From the NCBI GenBank assembly GCA_006226775.1, contig SBGD01000102.1, positions 22,186 through 86,185 of the forward strand: a stretch of DNA of 64,000 nt, written 5' to 3'. Under the pieces are notes generated by a model. That model ran no database searches. It was not told the origin of the DNA and saw nothing but the letters and a program-made list of their open reading frames with translations. Both the position numbers and the translations under genes were made by a program. The DNA is from Paracoccaceae bacterium. GTDB lineage: Bacteria; Pseudomonadota; Alphaproteobacteria; Rhodobacterales; Rhodobacteraceae. Below are positions 15,790-24,139 of the stretch, one piece after another (position 1 is the first letter of the stretch; each line of letters starts with the position of its first letter).

Positions 15790-15805
15790 GTTTTGCCGGT
15801 AAAAC
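15790..15805. promoter_or_regulatory. palindromic operator candidate upstream of ABC operon
   Basis: GTTTTGCCGGTAAAAC, a 16-base near-perfect palindrome (one symmetric pair mismatched), 67 bases before the binding-protein ATG. The arrangement resembles a LacI/GntR-type site. No matching regulator is assigned. Confidence 0.4.
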
Positions 15806-15872
15806 GTTAAATTGTACCCTTGCGCTGCATCTTTACCTTCGGCGCATCACAGCGACATCAGGGAGCCACCAC

Positions 15873-16886
15873 ATGATCACATCCAGCCTCACCCGCCGGT
15901 CCTTTCTGGGCACGTCTGCCGCCAGCTTCGCGGTTCTGTCCGCCGGCGGCCCGGCGATGGCCCAGGGCAATACCTTCCGCTTCATCACCCCGTTCAGCTT
16001 CTCGCTGTCCTTTGCCGCGGTGCTTTACGGCGATGCGGCGGGCTACTACGCCGATGAAGGGCTGGACATGGAGATCCAGTCCGGCAAGGGCGCGGCCATG
16101 GCGGCCCAGATGGTGCTGGCCGACCAGATGGATTCGGGCCGCACCGGCGGCACCAACTACATCCTGTCGCGGGTCAACAGCGGCGCGCCGCTGATCTCGA
16201 TCGCCACCATCGCGCAGCTCTCGCCGTTCTTCATCATTTCCTCCTCCGACAGCCCGGTCAATACCGTGGCCGACCTCGAGGGCCGCACCGTCGGCATGGC
16301 CTCGCTCGGCGGGTCGATGGAGGGCACGCTGGATCTCTTGATGCTCAGCGGCGGTCTGTCGCCCGATACGGTCAACAAGGTCAAGGTGGCCGATACCGCG
16401 GCGTCCTTCGCACTGATCGAGGCGGGCCGGGCCGGGGCCTTCATCGGCAATACCTCGTCGATGATCAAGGCCAAGTCGGCGCGCGACACCGTGGTCGCCA
16501 TCCCGATGGACGACAGCATGCCGGGTCAGGTCTATGTCGGCCGTCCCGACGATGTCGCGGCCAACCCCGACAAGTATGCCGCCTTCCTGAAAGCCACCCA
16601 CAAGGCGGCGCTGGACATCACCCGGGCCGAGGATCTCGAGCCGATCCTCAACGCCATCGGCTCCAGGCACAAGGTCAACGGGCTGGACGACATGGAGGTC
16701 GCCAAGCTCGACCTGGCCACCAATGCCGAGAACTGGGTCGCCAAGGGCGAAGAGAACCTGCTGCGCAACATCCCCGAGGTCTGGGCCAATGCGATCGACC
16801 TGCTCGACAGCGCCGGCATGATCGACTCCAAGCCCGATGCGACCACGCTCTACACCAACGGGCCGCTGGAAAGGGCGCTTGCGTGA
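15873..16886 (+). CDS. ABC transporter substrate-binding protein (NMT1/TauA class), Tat-exported
   Basis: A 337-residue periplasmic binding protein. The N-terminus carries a twin-arginine motif (TRRSFLG at 7-13), a hydrophobic stretch and an AMA-Q cleavage site near residue 30, so Tat export is likely. The mature domain is of the COG0715 type (taurine, nitrate, thiamine-precursor binders), as in GYYADEGLDMEIQSGKG. It is first of three genes joined by TGATG overlaps (binding protein, ATPase, permease), the standard importer order. The ligand is unknown. The nearby hydrolase, SDR and cupin genes suggest an organic acid or aromatic compound, and the TauE-like gene downstream might hint at a sulfonate; both are weak inferences. 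Confidence 0.85.
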   Translation: MITSSLTRRSFLGTSAASFAVLSAGGPAMAQGNTFRFITPFSFSLSFAAVLYGDAAGYYADEGLDMEIQSGKGAAMAAQMVLADQMDSGRTGGTNYILSRVNSGAPLISIATIAQLSPFFIISSSDSPVNTVADLEGRTVGMASLGGSMEGTLDLLMLSGGLSPDTVNKVKVADTAASFALIEAGRAGAFIGNTSSMIKAKSARDTVVAIPMDDSMPGQVYVGRPDDVAANPDKYAAFLKATHKAALDITRAEDLEPILNAIGSRHKVNGLDDMEVAKLDLATNAENWVAKGEENLLRNIPEVWANAIDLLDSAGMIDSKPDATTLYTNGPLERALA

Positions 16887-17689
16887 TGCCGTTCGACAGC
16901 AACGCCATGGAGAAGGAGGTCAGCGTTTCCGGGCTGACCAAGATCTTCGGGGACGGCGATACCGCCGTCACCGCCATCGCCAATGCCGACCTGGCGCTGG
17001 TGCCCGGCGAATTCGTCTCGCTGCTGGGGCCTTCGGGCTGCGGCAAGACCACGCTGCTGCGGATCATCGCCGGGCTCGAGGCGCCCACCGAGGGCGCGGT
17101 CGAGGTGCGCGGGCAAAGCATCTGGAACGGCAAGACCCGCTCCACCGCCGCCACCCGCCCGGTGTCGATGATGTTCCAGGAGCCGCGGCTCTTTCCCTGG
17201 TTCAGCGTGCTCGACAACGTGGCCCTGCCGCTGCGCGTGGCCAGGGTCGACGCCAAAACGCGGCGTGAACGCGCCGCGAGGATCTGCGAGACCGTGGGGC
17301 TGAAGGACTTCCTGCACCACCGGCCCACGGCGCTGTCCGGCGGGATGCGCCAGCGCGCCTCGCTGGCGCGCGCGCTGGTCACCGACCCGCAGGTGCTGCT
17401 GCTCGACGAGCCCTTCGGCGCATTGGACGCCATGACCCGCGATTCGCTGAATTTGGAGCTGATGCAGGTCTGTGCGCGGGCCAAGGTGACCACCATGCTG
17501 GTGACGCACTCGATCTCCGAGGCGGCCTTCCTGTCGGACCGGGTGGTGGTGCTGGCGCCGCGCCCGGCGCGGATCACCGACATCATCGAGATGCCGTTCG
17601 ACCGCCCGCGCGATCTCGACCTGCAACAATCGACGCAGTTCCAGTCCATGGTGGGCCGGCTGCGGCGGGCATTGAGCGAGGGCGCGTGA
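16886..17689 (+). CDS. ABC transporter ATP-binding protein (TauB/SsuB class)
   Basis: A 267-residue ATPase with Walker A GPSGCGKTT at 48-56, signature LSGGM at 150-154 (Met replaces the usual Gln, common in this subfamily) and Walker B LLLDEP at 171-176. ATG 16886 overlaps the previous stop by one base (TGATG); a GTG one codon earlier is the alternative start. It powers the importer formed with the genes at 15873 and 17689. No C-terminal regulatory domain is present. Confidence 0.9.
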   Translation: MPFDSNAMEKEVSVSGLTKIFGDGDTAVTAIANADLALVPGEFVSLLGPSGCGKTTLLRIIAGLEAPTEGAVEVRGQSIWNGKTRSTAATRPVSMMFQEPRLFPWFSVLDNVALPLRVARVDAKTRRERAARICETVGLKDFLHHRPTALSGGMRQRASLARALVTDPQVLLLDEPFGALDAMTRDSLNLELMQVCARAKVTTMLVTHSISEAAFLSDRVVVLAPRPARITDIIEMPFDRPRDLDLQQSTQFQSMVGRLRRALSEGA

Positions 17690-18459
17690 TGCACAAGAAC
17701 ACCCTGCGAACCATCCTGCCGATCATTTCGGTCACCTCCTTCCTGGCGCTCTGGACGATCTATGTCCACACCGCCGAGGTCTCGGCCTTCGTGCTGCCGC
17801 CGCCCGATGCCATCGTCGTGGCGCTCTTCGAGATGGTGCAGACCCGCGAGCTCTGGGATCATGCGCTGGTGACGGTGATCGAGGCGGTCTCGGGCTTCCT
17901 GATCGCGGTGACGCTGGGGGTCAGCCTCGGGTTCATCATGGCGCGGGTGCCGCCGGTGGAATGGGCGGCCAAGCCCTTCATCGTGCTGATGCAGCTGATC
18001 CCCAAGATCGCGCTGGCGCCGCTGTTCATCCTGTGGTTCGGCTTCGGGCTGGAATCGAAGATCTTCATCGCCGCGGCGCTGGCCTTCTTCCCGGTCTTCT
18101 CGAACGCGCTGCAGGCCTTCAAGTCGATCGAGCCCGGCGACAAGGATGTCTTCACCATGTTGCAGGCCAACCCGGTGCAGCGCTTCTTCCTGCTCGACCT
18201 GCCCAACGCCCTGCCGGTGGTGCTGACCGGGGCCGAGGTCGCGGTGGTGCTGGCGATGATCGGCGCCATCGTCGGCGAGTTCATCGGCGGCAACGAAGGC
18301 CTGGGCTATCTCGCGGTGGCACATCTGCAGAACCTCGCGGTGCCCGAACTCTTCGGCGTGATCGTCATCCTGGCGATGGTGGGGCTGGTGCTCTACACGC
18401 TGATCGGCCGGCTGCGCACCTGGTTCTCGCCCTGGCACGTCTCGACCGGCGTGGCCTGA
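17689..18459 (+). CDS. ABC transporter permease (TauC/SsuC class)
   Basis: A 256-residue inner-membrane permease with about six hydrophobic segments and the EAA loop FKSIEPGDKDVFTMLQANPVQRFFLLDLPNALPVVLTGAEVAVVLAMIGAIVGEF. ATG 17689 overlaps the ATPase stop by one base (TGATG), indicating coupled translation. As the only permease of this operon it should form a homodimer, unlike the two-permease system at 7.9-10.2 kb. A GC-rich hairpin follows the stop codon. Confidence 0.9.
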   Translation: MHKNTLRTILPIISVTSFLALWTIYVHTAEVSAFVLPPPDAIVVALFEMVQTRELWDHALVTVIEAVSGFLIAVTLGVSLGFIMARVPPVEWAAKPFIVLMQLIPKIALAPLFILWFGFGLESKIFIAAALAFFPVFSNALQAFKSIEPGDKDVFTMLQANPVQRFFLLDLPNALPVVLTGAEVAVVLAMIGAIVGEFIGGNEGLGYLAVAHLQNLAVPELFGVIVILAMVGLVLYTLIGRLRTWFSPWHVSTGVA

Positions 18460-18481
18460 GCCGGACCGCCCGAAACACGAC

Positions 18482-18513
18482 AGGCCGCGGCGGGGGAAAA
18501 CCCGGCGCGGCCT
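18482..18513 (+). terminator. terminator-like hairpin after the ABC operon
   Basis: Arms AGGCCGCG (18482-18489) and CGCGGCCT (18506-18513), with inner GGG/CCC pairing around GGAAAA, followed by TTTG. It lies 23 bases after the permease stop codon. Confidence 0.6.
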
Positions 18514-18691
18514 TTGCCATTCCGCCCACCGCCGGGATCGCATTGCACCCGGGCGGGCATTCATCCTAGAGTCGCGCGGCATGACGGACCGCACCGAACC
18601 GGGCATCGGCGGCAGGGGCCGCCGGCCGGGCAAGGTCGCCCTCGCAGCACTCGAAACTCCAAGGCGCAAGGCGCGAAACGGCGGCCGGATC

Positions 18692-19438
18692 ATGGGAACT
18701 CTCGGATTATTTCTGTTCGCGGCGCTGATCGTCGGCGCCTCGAAGGGCGGGCTGTCGACCGCGGCGGCGCTGGCGGTGCCGATCCTGTCGATCTGGATGG
18801 ACCCGCTGATCGCCGCCGGGGTGCTGCTGCCGGTGTTCCTGGTCAGCGACGTGGTCGGCGTCTGGCTCTATCGCCACGAATTCTCGCGCGCCAACGTGCT
18901 CTTGCTGATCCCCGCCGGGCTGGCGGGCGTCATCCTCGCCACCTTCCTCGCGCCGCATGTCTCCTCGGTGCACCTGGCACTGGCGACCGGGCTGGTCGGG
19001 TTGTTCTATTGCGGCCAGGCCTGGCTGAAGCAATTGCGCGGCCGCAATGCCGCGGTGCCGTTCCGGCCGGGGCCGGGCATCTTCTGGGGTGTGCTCACCG
19101 GCATCACCAGCTTCATCTCGCATACCGGCGCGCCGCCGTTCCAGAGCTTCGTGCTGCCGCAGCGCCTGCCGAAGATGCAATATGCCGGCACCAACACGCT
19201 GGTCTTCGCGGCGATCAACCTGTTCAAGCTGCCGGCCTATGCCGCGGTGGGCCTGTTTGCCGATGTCGACGTGCCCCTGCTGCTGGCGATGGCCTTGGTG
19301 GCGACCCTGGGCGCGGTGCTGGGCCGGCGGCTGGCGCAATGGATGCCCGAGGCGGTCTTCACCCTGGTGATCCAGATCCTGCTGTTTGTCGTCTCGCTCT
19401 ACCTGGTCGGCAATTCCCTGACCCGGATGCTGGCCTGA
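18692..19438 (+). CDS. TauE/SafE-family sulfite exporter-like membrane protein
   Basis: A 248-residue integral membrane protein with about seven to eight hydrophobic segments and the TauE/SafE (DUF81) features VGASKGGLSTAAAL near the N-terminus and GVLTGITSFISHTGAPPFQSFVLP in the second half. It probably exports a small anion such as sulfite or a carboxylated or sulfonated metabolite. The ATG at 18692 puts the first membrane helix right at the N-terminus; an in-frame ATG at 18581 would add a charged 37-residue leader. It lies after a hairpin, so it may have its own promoter. Its link to the ABC importer upstream is positional only. Confidence 0.82.
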   Translation: MGTLGLFLFAALIVGASKGGLSTAAALAVPILSIWMDPLIAAGVLLPVFLVSDVVGVWLYRHEFSRANVLLLIPAGLAGVILATFLAPHVSSVHLALATGLVGLFYCGQAWLKQLRGRNAAVPFRPGPGIFWGVLTGITSFISHTGAPPFQSFVLPQRLPKMQYAGTNTLVFAAINLFKLPAYAAVGLFADVDVPLLLAMALVATLGAVLGRRLAQWMPEAVFTLVIQILLFVVSLYLVGNSLTRMLA

Positions 19439-19453
19439 CGCCCCCCGGCTTTC

Positions 19454-19467
19454 TGCAACCGGTTGCA
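19454..19467. promoter_or_regulatory. LacI-type operator upstream of the lacI-family gene
   Basis: Perfect palindrome TGCAACCGGTTGCA, 69 bases before the regulator ATG. The same 14-base core occurs inside a 20-base palindrome between the divergent iol operons (24044-24063). This suggests the regulator represses its own gene and the iol genes. Confidence 0.75.
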
Positions 19468-19535
19468 CGTTTTTCGTTTTGACCGGCGCCGAAAGCGGCT
19501 AAGCCGGGGCGACAGGAATTGACGGGCCGATCGAC

Positions 19536-20537
19536 ATGGCAGTGACGTTGAAAGAGGTTGCCCTGCGCGCGGGCGTATCGCGCTCGGCAGTGTCGCGGAC
19601 CTTTACCGAGGGCGCCTCGGTCTCGCCCGAGATGCGGCGCAAGGTGGAAAAGGCGGCGCGCGAACTGGGCTACAGCCCCAATGCCCTGGCCTCGAGCCTG
19701 ACCACCGGGCGCACCAAGCTGGTCGGGCTGGTGTCGAACAACTTCCGCAACCCGATCTTCCTCGAGGTCTTCGACCTGTTTACCCGCGGGCTTCAGGACC
19801 GCGGCCTGCGGCCCTTGCTGCTGAACCTGTCGGCGGGGCCGGATGCCGAAAGCTCGGTGCGGATGCTGCGGCAATATTCGGTGGATGGCGTCGTCGTCGC
19901 CTCCTCGACCCTGCCGCCGGAGTTCTCCCGGGCCTTCCGCGATGCCGGGGTGCCGGTGGTCCATGCCTTCGGCCGCGCCTCTGCCGCGCCCGAGGTGCAT
20001 GTGGTGGGCATCGACAATGCCGCCAGCGGCAGGCTGGCCGCGCAGACGCTGCTGGCGCGCGGCTACCGCCGGATCGCCTTCATGGGCGGGCCGGAGAGCG
20101 CCACCACGACGCAGGACCGCTTTGCCGGGTTCATGCAGGAGCTTGCGGCGCATCCGGAGGTCACGGTCAGCCATTCCTTCGCCCGGGCCTATTCCTTCGA
20201 CGCCGGACGGGACGAGATGACGCGGCTGTTGCAGGACAGCCCGGCGGAGGCCTATTTCTGCGGCGACGACATCCTGTCCATCGGCGCGCTCTCGGCGCTT
20301 CAGGACGGCGGCTTTGCCTGTCCCGGCGACATCGGCATCCTCGGGCTGAACGACATGGAGATGGCGCGGTGGAACAACATCGACCTGACGACGCTGCACC
20401 AGCCGATCGACCGGATCGTGGCCTCGGCCATCGACCTGATGGTGGCGACTTTGGACGACCGCGACCGCGCGCCGGAGGCGCGGGTGTTTTCCTGCACGGT
20501 GGTGGAGCGCGGGACGTTGCGGCCGGTGGCGGGGTAG
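19536..20537 (+). CDS. LacI-family regulator, proposed repressor of the inositol genes
   Basis: A 333-residue LacI/GalR repressor. The helix-turn-helix and hinge occupy residues 1-60 (TLKEVALRAGVSRSAVSRTF, ARELGYSPNALASSL), followed by a periplasmic-binding-protein-like effector domain. The CG-centred palindrome TGCAACCGGTTGCA lies upstream of its own start and between the divergent iol promoters, so autoregulation and control of inositol catabolism are likely. The inducer is unknown; an inositol or a pathway intermediate would fit. It is separated from the iol genes by a 165-bp repeat and a terminator-like stem, and it runs convergently to the first dehydrogenase gene. Alphaproteobacterial iol loci are often controlled by RpiR-type IolR, so a LacI regulator is notable. 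Confidence 0.85.
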   Translation: MAVTLKEVALRAGVSRSAVSRTFTEGASVSPEMRRKVEKAARELGYSPNALASSLTTGRTKLVGLVSNNFRNPIFLEVFDLFTRGLQDRGLRPLLLNLSAGPDAESSVRMLRQYSVDGVVVASSTLPPEFSRAFRDAGVPVVHAFGRASAAPEVHVVGIDNAASGRLAAQTLLARGYRRIAFMGGPESATTTQDRFAGFMQELAAHPEVTVSHSFARAYSFDAGRDEMTRLLQDSPAEAYFCGDDILSIGALSALQDGGFACPGDIGILGLNDMEMARWNNIDLTTLHQPIDRIVASAIDLMVATLDDRDRAPEARVFSCTVVERGTLRPVAG

Positions 20538-20597
20538 CGATTGGCCTTTTGCGGACACCCGTCGCGCCATCCCGGCCCGGAATCAAGGGCGTAGCCC

Positions 20598-20762
20598 GCC
20601 GGGCCAGCGTCATGCCAAAGGCATGCCTGCGGCATGACCCGCCCCCCGGGCTGCCGCTCCGGTGACGTCAGCGCATCGTTCCGAGGTCATCCGGAGCTGG
20701 CCGGGATAAAGCGCGCAGAAACACCGTTGCAGCGGCATCCCGCGGGCAGCCGCTGGCCCGGC
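20598..20762. repeat. 165-bp palindromic repeat, copy 1 (left of iol cluster)
   Basis: Bounded by GCCGGGCCAGCG (20598-20609) and its complement CGCTGGCCCGGC (20751-20762). An internal hairpin has arms GTCATGCC (20609-20616) and GGCATGAC (20631-20638). A directly oriented copy of the same length lies at 28759-28923 (about 12 differences by eye). No coding capacity was recognised; it resembles a large REP/ERIC-type unit. Confidence 0.85.
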
Positions 20763-20816
20763 TCATGTTGCCTGGGGGCGCGTCGGCGATGCGCGGCGGC
20801 TTCGCCTTGATTCCGC

Positions 20817-20849
20817 GCCAGGTGCGAAGCGGTTGACTTCGCACCTGGC
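20817..20849 (-). terminator. hairpin after the Gfo/Idh dehydrogenase gene
   Basis: Perfect 13-bp stem GCCAGGTGCGAAG (20817-20829) / CTTCGCACCTGGC (20837-20849), loop of 7, ending 5 bases beyond the stop codon of the minus-strand gene. No T-run is seen on the minus strand. Confidence 0.65.
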
Positions 20850-20854
20850 CGAAG

Positions 20855-21988
20855 TCACCGAAACATCGGCGGTCGCGCATCCACCCAGGCGCCCTTGTCG
20901 CGCGCCGAGGCCACTGCCTGGTGCACCGCCGCCATCGAGCGCACGCCGGCCTCGGCATCCGGCAGCCCGTCGCGGGTCTCGCCGGCAATCGCATCGGCCA
21001 GGTCGCAATAGATATTGGCCACCGCCAGCGGAAACCCTTCGGGATGGGCAATCGCCACGCGGCTGAGGCGCTTGGCGTCCTCGTGCAGCCCGGCCTCGCC
21101 CTTCTCGATGATCTGCGTGCGCCCGCCGACCGGGGTGTAAAGCAACTGGTTCGGCTGTTCCGACATCCAGCGCAAGCCCCCGGTTTCGCCGAAGATCTGG
21201 ATGTCGAAGCCATGCTGCCGCCCGATCGCCACCGAAGAGGTCCAGAGCCGCCCCACGGTGCCGCCCGACATGCGGAAGTTGACCATGGCGTCGTCTTCCA
21301 GCTCGCGGCTGGCAATGGTCGAGGCGAAATCCGCCGAGAGCGTCTCGACCTCGTCATCGCAGACGAAACTCGCCATGTGCAGCGCGTGGATGCCGCAATC
21401 GGCGAATTGCCCCGAGACACCGGCCATCTTCGGATCGTACCGCCAGCGCACCCGCGGGTTGTCGGCATCCGTCGCGTCGCCGTGATGACCGTGGGAGAAA
21501 TTCGTCACCACCAGCCGCACCTTGCCAAGCTCGCCCGCGCGCACCATGGCGCGGGCCTGGCGCACCATCGGATAGGCGGAATAGCAGTAGTTGACCGCGC
21601 AATGCTTGCCCGAGGCGCGGGCGGTGCGCACGATCTCTTCGCCTTCCTCGACGGTCATGGTCATCGGCTTTTCGCAAAGCACGTTGAAGCCCGCCTCGAG
21701 AAAGGCCTTGGTGATCTCGAAATGCGTGGCATTGGGCGTGGCCACGGTGACCAGGTCGATCCGGTCCTCGCGGTCCTTCTCGCCCATCAGCATCTCTTTC
21801 CAGTCGCCATAGGCGCGGTCGGCGGCAATGCCCAGCCGCTGCGCATAGGCGCGGCCTTCCTCGGGGCGGTGATCCAGCGCGCCCGCGGTGAATTCAAAGC
21901 GCCCGTCGGCCAGTGCGCCCAAACGGTGTGCCGGGCCGATCTGGCTGCCTTCGCCGCCGCCGATCATGCCCCATTTCAGTTTCGCCAT
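20855..21988 (-). CDS. Gfo/Idh/MocA-family oxidoreductase (inositol locus)
   Basis: A 377-residue NAD(P)-dependent dehydrogenase. The N-terminal Rossmann fold begins KWGMIGGGEGSQIGPAHR, with a GGGEGS-type nucleotide loop. The family signature CEKP occurs in GFNVLCEKPMTMT, followed by the alpha/beta substrate domain with the conserved DCGIHALHMASFV (His near the active site). The ATG at 21988 is supported by the preceding stop of iolE 12 bases away; longer in-frame extensions run into iolE sequence. It is third in a minus-strand operon (22913 gene, iolE, this gene). Inositol or scyllo-inositol/inosose interconversion is plausible, but substrate specificity in this family cannot be read from sequence by eye. 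Confidence 0.82.
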   Translation of the reverse strand: MAKLKWGMIGGGEGSQIGPAHRLGALADGRFEFTAGALDHRPEEGRAYAQRLGIAADRAYGDWKEMLMGEKDREDRIDLVTVATPNATHFEITKAFLEAGFNVLCEKPMTMTVEEGEEIVRTARASGKHCAVNYCYSAYPMVRQARAMVRAGELGKVRLVVTNFSHGHHGDATDADNPRVRWRYDPKMAGVSGQFADCGIHALHMASFVCDDEVETLSADFASTIASRELEDDAMVNFRMSGGTVGRLWTSSVAIGRQHGFDIQIFGETGGLRWMSEQPNQLLYTPVGGRTQIIEKGEAGLHEDAKRLSRVAIAHPEGFPLAVANIYCDLADAIAGETRDGLPDAEAGVRSMAAVHQAVASARDKGAWVDARPPMFR

Positions 21989-21999
21989 GTGTGTGCCCC

Positions 22000-22893
22000 T
22001 TACTTGAAGCCGATGGATTCGAGGTATTCGCGGTTTGCCCGGGCATCGCCCAGCGTATCGGGATCGAGCGTCGGATCGCAATCCTGCTCGACGGTACACC
22101 AGCCCTGGAACCCTGCGTCCAGCAGCACCTTGCGGACGGCGGGGAAATCCACGTCGCCTTCGCCGAGGTTGCAGAAGATGCCCTGGCCGCAGGCGTCGTA
22201 AAAGCCGGTGCGGTTCTCGATAGCCGCCGCCTTGACCTTGGGGTCGATGTCCTTGAAATGCATGTAGGAAATCCGATCCATGTGGCGCTTCATGAAACCC
22301 ACCGGATCGAAACCGGCATAGGAGTGATGGCCGGTGTCGAAACAGATTTTCAGGATCTTGTCGTCGACCTCGTCCAGCAGCCGCTCCAGTTCCGGCTCGA
22401 AGTCCAGGAAACCGCCGGCGTGCGCGTGGATGCCCACGGTCAGCCCGTATTCCTCGGCCCCGATGCGCGCGCTTTCGGCGATGCGGTCGCGGTAGGCCGC
22501 CCATTCGGTGCGGTCCATCTGCTCGGCCTCATCGGCGCGGCCCGCGGTGGGCGCGCGGCGCGGCGAGATCGAATCGATCAGCACCAGGTGCTGCGCGCCA
22601 TGGGCCTTCAGCGCCCTGGCGGTGCGATGCGTCGCGTCCAGCACGTCGTCCCAGGCCTCCGGGTCGTGATAGGGGCGAAAGACCACGCCGCCGATCAACT
22701 CCAGCCCGTTCTCGTCCAGCCCTTCGCCCAGCACCGCCGGGTCCTCGGGCATGAAGCCCACGGGGCCAAGCTCGATGCCCTTGTACCCGGCTTCGGCGCA
22801 TTGCTTGAGCACATGCTGCCAGGTCGGGTTGCGCGGGTCGCTGGCGAATTCCACGCCCCATGAACAGGGCGCATTGCCGATTCTGATTGTCAT
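22000..22893 (-). CDS. iolE: myo-inosose-2 dehydratase (xylose-isomerase-like TIM barrel)
   Basis: Dehydrates 2-keto-myo-inositol (scyllo-inosose) to 3D-trihydroxycyclohexane-1,2-dione, the second step of inositol catabolism. The 297-residue product starts with the diagnostic IRIGNAPCSWGVEF. It contains metal-ligand type sequences such as CFDTGHHSYAGFDP and YMHFKDID, and GWCTVEQDCDPT near the end. The length matches IolE. It lies between two Gfo/Idh/MocA dehydrogenase genes and opposite iolDCBJ, completing the pathway core. Regulation is probably through the palindrome at 24044-24063. Confidence 0.88.
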   Translation of the reverse strand: MTIRIGNAPCSWGVEFASDPRNPTWQHVLKQCAEAGYKGIELGPVGFMPEDPAVLGEGLDENGLELIGGVVFRPYHDPEAWDDVLDATHRTARALKAHGAQHLVLIDSISPRRAPTAGRADEAEQMDRTEWAAYRDRIAESARIGAEEYGLTVGIHAHAGGFLDFEPELERLLDEVDDKILKICFDTGHHSYAGFDPVGFMKRHMDRISYMHFKDIDPKVKAAAIENRTGFYDACGQGIFCNLGEGDVDFPAVRKVLLDAGFQGWCTVEQDCDPTLDPDTLGDARANREYLESIGFK

Positions 22894-22912
22894 TTTCTGT
22901 CCTTTCGGAAAC

Positions 22913-24016
22913 TCAATAGTCGTCGATAGTGACCCAGGCCTCGGCCTTGGCCGAGGCCAGCGTGGCGGCGATCACGCGGTTGACCTCATGCCCGTCGCGG
23001 AAGCTGGGCCAGAGGGCTTTGCCCGCGGCGATGGCCGTCAGGAAATCCTTGGCCTCGATGATGATCTGGTCCTGGTAGCCGGTGCCATGGCCCGGCCCCT
23101 GGCAGAAGGGTTCATAGTCGGGATGCGCCGGGCCGGTGAGGATCTTGGTGAACCCCCGCGTCGCCTCCGGCCCCTCCATCCGGTAGAGCCAGAGCGCGTT
23201 CTGATCCTCCTGGTCGAAACGGATCGCGCCTTTTGTGCCCGAGATCTCATAGGCATAGCCCATCTTCCGACCCGTCGCCACGCGGGAGAAATACATCTGC
23301 CCCATGGCGCCACCCTCAAAGCGGCACATGATCTGGGCGTGGTCGTCATTGGTGACCGCGCCGCCGGGGCGGGTGGCATGCACCGTCTCATGGGTGCCGA
23401 TCAGCCGCGCGATCGGCCCGATCAGCGCCAGTGCGCCATTGATCATGTGCGGCGCGAGATCGCCCAGGGTGCCATTGGCCATGCCGGTCGTGCGCCAGGT
23501 GGCGGGGGCCTGCGGGTCGGCCAGGAAATCCTCGGTATGTTCGCCGCGGAACCAGGTGACCTCGCCGATTTCGCCCGCGGCGATCAACTGGCGCGCGAAC
23601 TGGCTGGCCGGGGTGCGGATGTAGTTGAAGCCGACCATGTTGACCGCGCCCGCGGCTTCCGCCGCCGCCACCATCGCCGCGCTGTCCTCGAGCGAGGCAC
23701 CCAGCGGTTTTTCGCAGAACACCGGCTTGCCCAGCGTGAAGGCGGCTTCGGCTATCTCGCGGTGGGTCTCCTGCGGGGTGGCGATGACAATGGCCTCGAC
23801 GCGCGGGTCCTTCACCAGCACCCGCCAGTCATCGGTCGCCCGGGCAAAACCATAGGCGGCGCGGTAGCGCTCGGCGCTTTGCGGCGTGGTGGCGCAGACC
23901 ATCTCGAGCCGCGGTTTCAGCGCGGTGTCAAAGACCGCGCCCACCGACGACATGGCCACCGCATGCGCCTTGCCCATGTAGCCGCCGCCCAGGATGCCAA
24001 TTCCGATCTCGCCCAT
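22913..24016 (-). CDS. Gfo/Idh/MocA-family inositol dehydrogenase candidate
   Basis: A 367-residue NAD-dependent dehydrogenase. The Rossmann loop GILGGGYMGKAH (about 7-18) and the signature EKP in GKPVFCEKPLGAS are visible, followed by WRTTGMANGTLGDLAPHMIN with the Asp/His pair typical of the active site. It is the first gene of the minus-strand operon, directly next to the divergent operator, which is the usual place for the inositol 2-dehydrogenase (IolG/Idh). With two such enzymes in the locus, one probably oxidises myo-inositol and the other an isomer or derivative; which is which is not resolved. It could also be a scyllo-inositol or levoglucosan-type dehydrogenase. Confidence 0.8.
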   Translation of the reverse strand: MGEIGIGILGGGYMGKAHAVAMSSVGAVFDTALKPRLEMVCATTPQSAERYRAAYGFARATDDWRVLVKDPRVEAIVIATPQETHREIAEAAFTLGKPVFCEKPLGASLEDSAAMVAAAEAAGAVNMVGFNYIRTPASQFARQLIAAGEIGEVTWFRGEHTEDFLADPQAPATWRTTGMANGTLGDLAPHMINGALALIGPIARLIGTHETVHATRPGGAVTNDDHAQIMCRFEGGAMGQMYFSRVATGRKMGYAYEISGTKGAIRFDQEDQNALWLYRMEGPEATRGFTKILTGPAHPDYEPFCQGPGHGTGYQDQIIIEAKDFLTAIAAGKALWPSFRDGHEVNRVIAATLASAKAEAWVTIDDY

Positions 24017-24043
24017 GACCGCCCTCGCTTTTTTCAATTCAGG

Positions 24044-24063
24044 TTTTGCAACCGGTTGCAAAA
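24044..24063. promoter_or_regulatory. LacI-type operator between divergent iol operons
   Basis: Perfect 20-base palindrome TTTTGCAACCGGTTGCAAAA in the 123-base gap between the dehydrogenase gene and iolD. Its core is identical to the site upstream of the LacI gene. On the plus strand TTGCAA (24056-24061) and TAGACA (24079-24084) are 17 bases apart, so the operator would cover the -35 region of the iolD promoter. Confidence 0.8.
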
Positions 24064-24139
24064 CGTGTATCGTGAGTCTAGACATCCCGCAAGCGACATT
24101 TCGTCGGCGCTCGGTTTTTCCCAGGGGGGCATCGCTCAA

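Larger units (their letters stand above)
20538..20854. other. 317-base convergent gap filled by palindromic sequence
   Basis: Between the LacI gene and the convergent dehydrogenase gene. It contains copy 1 of the 165-bp repeat (20598-20762), a solitary inverted end of the same repeat family (TTCGCCTTGATTCCG, 20801-20815) and a perfect 13-bp hairpin (20817-20849). No gene is supported here. Confidence 0.8.

Noticed and set aside
18581..18691. Longer start for the TauE-like protein
   Set aside because: The added 37 residues are charged and would precede the first membrane helix; no good ribosome site supports the ATG at 18581.
22751..24139. In-frame upstream extension of iolD giving a 1085-residue protein
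   Set aside because: It runs through the divergent dehydrogenase gene and the operator; homologues are about 620 residues and start near 24140.
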